Below are positions 1-7,500 of a stretch of DNA of 64,000 bases, in pieces. The translations under genes were made by a program, and so were the position numbers. This DNA comes from JABDLO01 sp041749255. Lineage in GTDB: Bacteria; Bacteroidota; Bacteroidia; Chitinophagales; Saprospiraceae. The stretch's first letter is position 1, and each line of letters opens with the position of its first letter. Location of the stretch: assembly GCA_041749255.1 (NCBI GenBank), contig JBGTBR010000038.1:1-64000 (forward strand), given 5' to 3'. Under the pieces are notes generated by a model. The model worked only from the letters and a program-made list of their open reading frames with translations, did not search any database and was not told the origin of the DNA.

Positions 1-342
1 TTTTCTCGCTTTCATCTCCTCGCCATCCTTATCGATGTTGGGAGACTGTAAGCCAAAGTCGTTGTTCAGAATCTCCAGTTGGGAAAAAATGCGTGATTTG
101 GAAAGGCGTTGGCTTTCATCACTATACAGTACATGGAATACAACCGGAATGGTGTAGTCATCCAATGGACTGAATTTTAAGGTTTGGTGAAGGCTCTTTT
201 CAAATTGGGAAGATCCGCTATCTACTTGTTTTTCCTGGGTTATGGAAGCCATATAGTCCAGTGTCTTATACTGCCTGAACGGTTGTGCATCACTTTTAGG
301 AAATAGGAATGCCACTAAGACCAGTGTGATTAGTCTTTTCAT
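1..342 (-). CDS. N-terminus of secreted M43-like (pappalysin/cytophagalysin-type) metalloprotease, partial
   Basis: The reading frame is open from the ATG at 342 to the left edge of the window, so only the first 114 residues are visible. They begin with a signal peptide (MKRLITLVLVAFLFPKSDAQ), followed by a short propeptide-like stretch. Residues around 75-100 contain IPVVFHVLY and, further on, ILNNDF. That pairing is characteristic of the start of M43B metalloprotease domains, which are common as secreted T9SS cargo in Bacteroidota. The zinc motif HExxHxxGxxH lies further downstream and is outside the window, so catalytic activity cannot be judged. The family assignment rests on these N-terminal motifs only; another secreted protein with a similar N-terminus is possible. 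Confidence 0.6.
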   Translation of the reverse strand, partial: MKRLITLVLVAFLFPKSDAQPFRQYKTLDYMASITQEKQVDSGSSQFEKSLHQTLKFSPLDDYTIPVVFHVLYSDESQRLSKSRIFSQLEILNNDFGLQSPNIDKDGEEMKARK

Positions 343-800
343 AAGGATAGATTTTACGAATAAAAGATGATTAAACGGTCTATCTATGATTTAATCGGTG
401 AATTCAACACCCTGGAAGAAAACAGGAAAAAACCACAAATACAATCTGAACTCCTGTTAAACAGGACGCCATGCAAATATTTTTCGCTGGCACGCAATGA
501 ACATTTAATATATCGGATATTCAGGTATTAACACTACAATAATACGTATAATGATTAAACCAGTCAATACAAAGATTAAAAAAAATGAGGATAAAAGACA
601 ATTTTAACATAAAAACAGGAGGGGGATGACGTATTTTTTGGCTGATAATTGAAAAGACAAAACATTGATATTCTGATAAATATAATTAATAATCTAAATT
701 GATAGTTGAAGGGGGAGAATTAGAGGGCAATTTTTTTTGATTTTTTAAAAATACGGTATCCTTAAAACTGGTAATTAATAAAAATTGTAATAATCAACTA

Positions 801-826
801 TTACCCCCAAAAGCTTTGGGGGGTAA
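801..826. repeat. REP-like palindrome (CCCCAAAGCTTTGGGG family)
   Basis: TTACCCCC-AAA-AGC-TTT-GGGGGG-TAA forms a near-perfect inverted repeat. The same core recurs at 2188-2209 (degenerate) and at 12920-12939 (perfect), each time in an intergenic region near polysaccharide genes. A half-site follows at 850-862. This suggests a dispersed palindromic element, similar in kind to REP sequences mobilised by RAYT transposases; no RAYT gene is present in the window. Confidence 0.6.
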
Positions 827-972
827 AATCAGGCTCCAAATGGTTGATAGCTTTGGGGACGAAGATATTGGATTTCTCAGCCATTTGAAATAGAATGGGC
901 TCGGAGTGGACTCAAAATCCAGGCTTTGGTTTATTGCACTTCTTAGTAAAAAAATGTGGTATCTTTACTCCC

Positions 973-1135
973 AGTGTCGTGTCATGTGTATTCTGTCGGT
1001 TAAGTCGCAGATATTTTTCTGGATGTTGAAGAAAAAAAATCAGCGCATAGTACGCACTCTGTAATGAATTTTTTTCGAAAACAGGCTGGAAAAGATCAAG
1101 CCTTGGATCGGCAAGAATATGCGTGACACGACACT
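973..1135. repeat. 163-bp long imperfect hairpin element (MITE-like or structured RNA)
   Basis: The arm at 973-994 starts with AGTGTCGTGTCA and the arm at 1114-1135 ends with TGACACGACACT. Over 22 positions the arms pair completely if three G.T(U) wobbles are allowed. Pairing continues inward: 995-1001 with 1106-1112 past a one-base bulge, then 1031-1038 with 1069-1076 (an A-run against a T-run), and an apical GCG/CGC stem at 1043-1045/1053-1055. The pairing stops abruptly at both ends. The right end lies 40 bp before the rfbA start. It could be a miniature mobile element or a structured leader RNA. Confidence 0.6.
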
Positions 1136-1175
1136 AATCTTTGTAATTACATGATCATCCCTAAACAAATGTAGA

Positions 1176-2042
1176 ATGAAAGGAATAGTGCTTGCAGGAG
1201 GATTGGGAACCAGGCTTTACCCCATTACTCTCGCCATGAGCAAACAAATGATGCCTGTCTACGATAAACCAATGATCTATTACCCCTTGTCTACTTTAAT
1301 CAGTGCAGGAATAAGAGAAATTCTCATCATTTCTTCTCCCAGAGATCTGCCTCATTTTCAGCATTTGTTGCAAGATGGCTCTGAGATCGGATGTTCATTC
1401 TCTTATGTAGAACAAAAGATTCCCAATGGTCTTGCACAGGCTTTTGTGCTTGGTGCTGATTTTATAGGAAATGACAGCGTTTCACTCATACTTGGTGACA
1501 ACATATTTTATGGAAATGGACTGGAAGATATGCTTGAAAAATGCGTTGAACCCGACGGCGGAATTGTTTTTGCATACAGGGTCGCTGATCCCGAAAGATA
1601 TGGGGTGGTCGAATTTGACAAAAAGCTCAAGGCCATCTCCATTGAAGAAAAACCCATCAACCCAAAATCTTCATTTGCAGTGCCGGGAATTTACTTTTAC
1701 GATAATGATGTCGTGCAAATTGCCAAAAACCTTAAACCTTCTGAAAGAGGCGAATACGAAATTACCGATGTGAATATACAATACCTGAACCAGGGAAAGC
1801 TCAGTGTGAGGGTTTTAGGTAGAGGAATAGCATGGCTTGACACCGGAACACATGAATCATTGATGCAGGCCGGTCAGTTTATTCAGGTCATAGAGGAAAG
1901 GCAGGGTCTTAAAATAGGCTGTATCGAAGAAGCTGCCTTCAATAAAGGTTTTATCGATACTGCACAACTTGAAAAACTGGGTCAAACCTACCTGAAAAGT
2001 GGTTATGGCGAATACCTTTTAAGAGTATTGAAAGAAAGCTGA
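1176..2042 (+). CDS. rfbA: Glucose-1-phosphate thymidylyltransferase
   Basis: Transfers dTMP from dTTP to glucose-1-phosphate, the first step of dTDP-L-rhamnose and related dTDP-sugar synthesis in the cytoplasm. At 288 residues it is the usual length for RmlA/RfbA. The nucleotide-binding signature GGLGTRL is at residues 8-14 and the metal/substrate loop LGDN at 106-109. YPLSTLISAGIREILII, VEEKP-like IEEKP and the WLDTGTHESLMQA segment are all typical of the family. The rest of the rml operon (rfbB, C, D) is not adjacent, so the product may feed dTDP-sugar synthesis encoded elsewhere. REP-like palindromes lie on both sides and a long hairpin element lies just upstream. Confidence 0.97.
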   Translation: MKGIVLAGGLGTRLYPITLAMSKQMMPVYDKPMIYYPLSTLISAGIREILIISSPRDLPHFQHLLQDGSEIGCSFSYVEQKIPNGLAQAFVLGADFIGNDSVSLILGDNIFYGNGLEDMLEKCVEPDGGIVFAYRVADPERYGVVEFDKKLKAISIEEKPINPKSSFAVPGIYFYDNDVVQIAKNLKPSERGEYEITDVNIQYLNQGKLSVRVLGRGIAWLDTGTHESLMQAGQFIQVIEERQGLKIGCIEEAAFNKGFIDTAQLEKLGQTYLKSGYGEYLLRVLKES

Positions 2043-2155
2043 TCATAAAAATAGTTGTAACTACAGATATTAATGGAAACCGCTAAATTTTGTCACTATT
2101 TTTGCTTCTTTCGGGCAAAAATACTGCCAAAATTAATTCAATTTCACTATTAAAA

Positions 2156-2175
2156 CCACGGATTAAAATCCGTGG
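2156..2175. repeat. Perfect 9-bp-arm palindrome
   Basis: CCACGGATT-AA-AATCCGTGG is a perfect inverted repeat 114 bp downstream of rfbA. Thirteen bases later comes a degenerate CCCCTAAAGCTTTGAGG palindrome (about 2188-2209) related to those at 801 and 12920. The hairpin has no T-tract directly after it, so it looks more like a REP-type unit than a terminator, although it could protect the rfbA mRNA 3' end. Confidence 0.55.
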
Positions 2176-2246
2176 CTATTCATATTTTACCCCTAAAGCT
2201 TTGAGGATAATAGCTGAGTAGTTACAAATAGTTATAAACCCGGCAA

Positions 2247-2287
2247 AATAAAAAAAGAGGAATATCCATTATGATGATTCCTCTTTT
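2247..2287 (-). terminator. Rho-independent terminator of the small minus-strand gene
   Basis: AAAAGAGGAAT (2253-2263) pairs perfectly over 11 bp with ATTCCTCTTTT (2277-2287), with a 13-nt loop. Read on the minus strand, the hairpin is followed by a run of Ts and begins 24 nt after the stop of the 77-codon gene ending at 2311. The symmetric A/T flanks could also let it work for plus-strand transcripts from rfbA. Confidence 0.75.
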
Positions 2288-2310
2288 CAATTTTTGAACT
2301 TATTCAATAG

Positions 2311-2544
2311 TCACACACCCATTGCACATGGTTTGGAACTGTACTCCAAAATCCTGTATACAGAATTTTGAGATGGAGAAAAAACTTCATGAGGTAATAA
2401 CTTATATGCATCAAAAAGAGACAGATAAGAATCTCTCAGGAAGAAGTCATTCTCTAAGGCATCTTCAATTTCCAGCCTTTCGAGTATGTCGCATTCTCCA
2501 TAGATAAATTGAACAAGTTTTTCTTCAGTGTAGCATTGCTTCAT
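2311..2544 (-). CDS. Small acidic anti-sigma-like protein, function unknown
   Basis: A 77-residue protein beginning MKQCYTEEKLVQFIYGECD, followed by ERLEIEDALENDFFLRD. This layout (a short Y-G-E helix, then E-A-L-x-x-D) resembles the N-terminal part of small Bacteroidota proteins related to anti-sigma factors. It lacks the HxxxCxxC zinc ligands of classical anti-sigma domains and has no membrane segment. No sigma factor gene is adjacent. It stands alone with its own terminator at 2247-2287, which supports it being a real gene. Function is not established. Confidence 0.7.
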   Translation of the reverse strand: MKQCYTEEKLVQFIYGECDILERLEIEDALENDFFLRDSYLSLFDAYKLLPHEVFSPSQNSVYRILEYSSKPCAMGV

Positions 2545-2634
2545 AGAAATAATTTGGTTAAATAATATATGTCGTCTATTATGCTACATTAACATCAATG
2601 AATCGATGTTTATTGTTTGAAATTGAATATTTTA

Positions 2635-3282
2635 CTACCCCTGGACGTAGACTATATATTTTTCTTCAAAGTAAGATTCTGCAAAATATCTGGCAATCGG
2701 TATGACTTCATAGTACTCAGATTTTGGCAACTTCTTTACTTCATCTTTAATCGCCCCACCCTTAAGGGCAATCAAACCGTTTGGAAGGCTGTTCTTATGT
2801 TTTGCAGTAATCAATCTTCTCGACCACTGAAGCAATACATCGAGATCGGCAACGGCTCTTGTCACCACAAAATCAAACTTGTCCTTTACTTCTTCTGCCC
2901 TCACCTGTAGTGCTGTAACATGATCCAAAGATAGTTTTTCAACAATATCCCGGGTAACAGTGATTTTCTTTTTAGTACCATCGATGAGTGTCCATTGCAC
3001 ATCTTCCATCAATATAGCCAGTGGTATTCCTGGAAAACCACCGCCGGTACCCAGATCCAAGATATGCGATCCCGGTGAAAATTTTATGTACCTGGCAATG
3101 GACATACTGTGTAATACGTGATGCAGATACAAATTGGCTATATCTTTTCTCGATATGACGTTGATCTTTTCATTCCATTCAGTATAAAGTTTCCAAAGCT
3201 CTTGTAGTCTATCCTCTTGCAATGGAGTCATTTCAGGAAAATATCTCTTTATTGTTTCCAGTTGTTTTTCTTTTTCATCCAT
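2635..3282 (-). CDS. rsmG: 16S rRNA (guanine-527-N7)-methyltransferase RsmG
   Basis: Methylates N7 of G527 in the 530 loop of 16S rRNA using S-adenosylmethionine. At 215 residues it is the normal family length. The family signature NVISRKD is at residues 41-47, the SAM-binding loop ILDLGTGGGFPGIPLAI at about 74-90, and VTRAVADLDVLL further on. The start overlaps the 3' end of the upstream glycosyltransferase gene by 34 bp on the same strand, so the two are probably co-transcribed and translationally coupled. rsmG is often next to mnmG; here mnmG is about 36 kb away. Confidence 0.95.
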   Translation of the reverse strand: MDEKEKQLETIKRYFPEMTPLQEDRLQELWKLYTEWNEKINVISRKDIANLYLHHVLHSMSIARYIKFSPGSHILDLGTGGGFPGIPLAILMEDVQWTLIDGTKKKITVTRDIVEKLSLDHVTALQVRAEEVKDKFDFVVTRAVADLDVLLQWSRRLITAKHKNSLPNGLIALKGGAIKDEVKKLPKSEYYEVIPIARYFAESYFEEKYIVYVQG

Positions 3283-4325
3283 AATGTGGGTATCATGATC
3301 AGGTAATATAAAAACATAACAGGGTCAAAAATAATCATAGTAGTCCATACATCTTTTTGTTTCAAATTTATTGATGGTATTAGGGAAAATACCATTTGAC
3401 CTGCTATTTTTATAAGCCATAATAGAATTGCTTCTTTTATGGAAATGAATGCCGTCAAAGAGCCTATTACAATAAGGCTATAAAAAAGAATTTGAGTGCC
3501 ACTAAATCCGGAAAGTAATACTTTGTGAATCCACTTGTACTGCAATGATGTGGAAATATGTCTGCTCTTTTGATTGAAAAAATCTTTCCATGAAGACGGA
3601 GCATCTGAAAAAACAAATGATTCGGGATGAAGAACTACATTCGTGTTTTTTCCTGTTGCTACCTGCTGAACAAATAGATCATCGTCTCCGGAAATGTATT
3701 CGATATGATCCTTATATCCGCCTGCTTCAATAAAAATTGACTTCCTAAATGCAAGATTCCTGCCAACGCCCATATACGGCATACTGGCTTTTGCAAATGA
3801 CAAATACAGCAATCCTGTGATCCAGGATTCATATACCCCAAATCGGCTGACACTATTCCCGCTGTGTCTCAAAGGAGCATAACCCAGAGCGATATCATCT
3901 TCATACAATCCATTGACCATATGTCTGATCCACGATTTTGAATTTGAGGAACAGTCCGCATCCGTCAAAAGTATCACATCGTATTTTGAAGCCCTTATCC
4001 CCTCTTCCAATGCATGTTTTTTACCCGGTTTATTTTCTTTTGGAATGATTATTTTCAGACCAGAATATGAGGAAAGTATTTCCAGTGTTTTGTCTTGTGA
4101 ATAATCATCAACGACCACAATTTCATATTCCTCATAATCCTGGTTCATTAAAAAACCCAGCAATCGATGAATATTGTTTTCTTCGTTTTTAACAGATATC
4201 ACAATGCTTACCGGAGGTTCATACAATATACTCTTTGTTTGGTATTTCTTTTTTAACATAATGAAGAATACCACCCAGTATAGGAGATGAATAAAAAGCA
4301 TACACAATGTTACTTGCCAAACCAT
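3249..4325 (-). CDS. Membrane-bound family 2 glycosyltransferase
   Basis: A 358-residue protein with an N-terminal membrane anchor (about residues 5-24), a GT-A catalytic domain and C-terminal membrane segments after about residue 270. Visible GT2 motifs are VVVDDYS (D73-D74), the metal-binding LTDADC (D122, D124), the acceptor motif SGDDD (212-216) and QKSRH (252-256) in the place of the usual QxxRW. The arrangement resembles processive or lipid-linked GT2 enzymes. The substrate cannot be told. A TATTTTTA sequence lies seven bases before the ATG on the minus strand, close to the TAnnTTTG box. It overlaps rsmG downstream. Confidence 0.9.
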   Translation of the reverse strand: MVWQVTLCMLFIHLLYWVVFFIMLKKKYQTKSILYEPPVSIVISVKNEENNIHRLLGFLMNQDYEEYEIVVVDDYSQDKTLEILSSYSGLKIIIPKENKPGKKHALEEGIRASKYDVILLTDADCSSNSKSWIRHMVNGLYEDDIALGYAPLRHSGNSVSRFGVYESWITGLLYLSFAKASMPYMGVGRNLAFRKSIFIEAGGYKDHIEYISGDDDLFVQQVATGKNTNVVLHPESFVFSDAPSSWKDFFNQKSRHISTSLQYKWIHKVLLSGFSGTQILFYSLIVIGSLTAFISIKEAILLWLIKIAGQMVFSLIPSINLKQKDVWTTMIIFDPVMFLYYLIMIPTLWMKKKNNWKQ

Positions 4326-4369
4326 AAGGGTAAAAATACCGTAAATTAACAGGTCTTAAATAAATTTAT

Positions 4370-4377
4370 TACTTTTG
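4370..4377 (+). promoter_or_regulatory. Candidate -7 box TACTTTTG
   Basis: TACTTTTG matches the Bacteroidota -7 consensus TAnnTTTG exactly. It lies about 210 bp upstream of the C25 peptidase gene at 4589, in the 263-bp gap between divergent genes. No clear TTG -33 element was seen at the expected distance, so the call is tentative. Confidence 0.35.
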
Positions 4378-4588
4378 ACCAATTACCAGGAAAATTTAAA
4401 GGTCCGGAAAATACTGACTTACTTTTAGGGATACGATCTAATTGAACTCAATGTTTTGGCTTGCGTTTTTATATATATGTTTTAGTACCGAGAAAACTAT
4501 TTATTGTACTATAAAGATTTTAAAATCATTGATAGGTATATAACGTTATCATTATTAAAGAAATACAATCATTGCTATTGTCCCTGGA

Positions 4589-7500
4589 ATGAAAAAAATA
4601 TACACCCTTTATATCCTTATTCATCTGACTTTTTTTGTATCAGGTCAGATGCTCATCGATGGCCAGACGAAGACAGGCCACGAGTGGATCGATTATACGA
4701 AGGAGTACTATAAATTTAAAATCCATGTTGATGGTATTTACAGAATAAAGGCTTCGGTTTTACAAACATACGGTATTAATCTCGATCAGGTTAATGGTGA
4801 AGACTTTCAACTGTATTCTTTAGGCAAAGAGGTGCCCATTCACGTAAGTACAACTGGCCGATTGAACCAGGATGATTTTATTGAGTTTTTTGGCCAGAGA
4901 AATCGCGGTGAATTGGACAGTTACCATTTTCCTTCCAGGGATGTCATGCTTAATCCGGATTATTCCATGATTAGTGATACCAATGCCTACTTTCTCACCT
5001 GGAAAAAAGGTACTTCACATTTGAGGTACAGTATAGAACAAAACAATCTGACTGGCCAGTTACCCGCACCAGAAAAATATTATATCCATTCTCATCTTGA
5101 GTCCTATACTGAAAGATTTTATAAACCTACAGAACAAGGTCAGGATTTTATCAGATACTCCAATATGGTAGCCTGCGAAGGATATTCCTTACCCATAACC
5201 AATAGCAGATCTGCAACAATTCCTATTGACAAAATCTCTGCAAGTGGTGATAGCGCTATATTTAGGATAAGGTTTGGAATCAATAAAGTGGATCACAATA
5301 TTCACCTCACTTTTAATGGAAAAAAATTAAATGAATACCTTTTATCTCATCAGTATTTTGTTTTCAACGATGAGTATAAAATTCCACTATCCGATCTCAG
5401 GACGAATAATGCACTTTTACTGGAAGGCACACTCGGTCCGAGCGACAGGGTTTTATTGTCACAGGTAGAAATAAAATATCCCAGAGATTTTGATTTTAAT
5501 AATAGGGCTTTCTTTAGGTTTACCATAAGTGGTAGTCCAAATAGAAAATATTTGGAAATCAATCAATTTAAAACAGGACCGTCCAATTTTCTTCTGGATC
5601 TTAATAATCGAACCAGATCTCCGGTGAATGTGCAGGGAAATAAAGTATTAGTAGGTACTCTTCCCGGCAATACCGATAAAGATTATATACTTTTTAACAA
5701 TGTCGAAGGGGAAGGTTTTCAGTCCATTTCCCTTTTGCAGAGAGTGTTACTTTCTGATCTGTCTAAAGCTGATTCAGAATACGTGATCGTAACCAGCAAT
5801 AAATTATTTTCTGACCCTGAAAATAGCGGGATCAACTGGATCGAAGAGTATGCCCAATACCGCTCCAGCCCGGAAGGAGGAGGATTCAAAACAATTATTG
5901 TGTCGGCTGAAGATCTCTACAACCATTTCGGATATGGAATTGATCGCCATTTTTATTCTATCAACAATTTTGCAGTATTTGCAGAAAAGCACTGGCCATC
6001 ATTAAAATATTTTTTTGTCATAGGCAAAGGCATAGAATATCAGGAATACCGGAGTAAAAGTCAGCAGGAAAATCCTCAAACAGCCCCTTTTTACGTGCCG
6101 GCCTGGGGAAATCCGGGTTCTGACAACTTACTGTTTGCTGAACGCGGAAATAATTATCCCTTAAAACCCACAGGAAGAATTTCAGTGGCCAGTCCGGCAG
6201 AGGTGGGTATATACCTTAATAAAATAAAAACTCAGGAACAAAATCAGTCTCTACCACAAACCATTCAAGATAAATATTGGACAAAAAGAATGATCCATTT
6301 GAGTGGTGGTGGATTGCCAGCAGAACAGACCATTATTCGATCCTTCCTTAGACGCATGAATGATATTATCGCAGGCGAACAGTTTGGAGCTGATATAACG
6401 ACATTTGAGAAAACCAGTTCTGACCCACTGCAAACCGCTACTTCTGACCGGATTTTGAGACTTATAGATGGAGGAGTTTCTCTCATTACTTTTTTTGGTC
6501 ATTCGGCTGTGGGCACTTTCGACTTTAGTTTGGAAGATCCTTCAAAATATAAAAACAGTGGGCGGCTCCCCATGATCATTTCACTGGGATGCTACTCAGG
6601 TAATATCTTCGTACCTGGAAAAGTCAAAGGATTAAGTGAGTCTTTTGTGCTTGAACCCGAAGTGGGTGCAGTGGCATTTGCTGCCGCTTCCGGAACTGCA
6701 TACATATCTACCCAGGGACAAATGGGGATTACTATATATGAAGGGTTGACAGGGCCATGGTATGGTCAGTCCATAGGTGAAGTGCTTCACAAAACTCTTA
6801 TAACACTCAGTGACAGAACTGCTATAGGTTTTGTAACCCTTCTGCAGCAATACGTATTGCACGGTGACCCGGCTTACACTTTTGTAACCCATAAAGGCCC
6901 TGATTATGTCATTGATTTTGAGACCCTGAAAACAGAACCATCCATAATTTCTACATCAGATCGAACTTTTACAATTGGTTTCGATATAGTTAATCTTGGA
7001 TCTGCCCTGCTCGATTCCATGGTTATTATGCTTGAGCACATAGCTCCTGATGGAAGCATTGTTGATACTTTGTATTCAACTATTCAAGCACCTGCCTTTC
7101 GGCAAAAAATTGAGTTTGAATTGGAAAACTCGGGCACCCTTTTGATTGGACGTAATAGTGTAAGGGCTGTGGTCAATTTTACCCAATCAATTCAGGAAGT
7201 ACCTGCTGATATCGCGTTTGGTAACAATGCCATTGATGATGGCAGGGGAGGCAATCAGTTTTATTTTACCATAGTGGACAATGCAGCCAATCCGGTTTAT
7301 CCATTTCATGCTGCTTTGGTTACAGAAAATAATCCTGTACTAAAAGCTTCCACTTCCAATGTATTTACCTCGATTCAACAATATATATTCGAGATCGATA
7401 CTTCCGCATTTTTTGAAAATCCCTTAGAAAGAGGAGTTGTCCTCTCAGGAGGCGGATTGATACAATGGGCTCCTACCCTAATGTTGTCCCCAGGCATTGT

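Larger units (their letters stand above)
343..1175. other. Long intergenic region upstream of rfbA with inverted repeats
   Basis: This 833-bp stretch separates the divergent protease and rfbA genes and has no convincing reading frame. It is AT-rich. It holds a CCCCC/GGGGGG palindrome at 801-826 with a related half-site near 850-862 (AGCTTTGGGGAC), and a 163-bp hairpin element at 973-1135, both listed separately. The promoters of the two flanking genes must lie here, but I do not see an unambiguous TAnnTTTG box for either. Confidence 0.6.
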
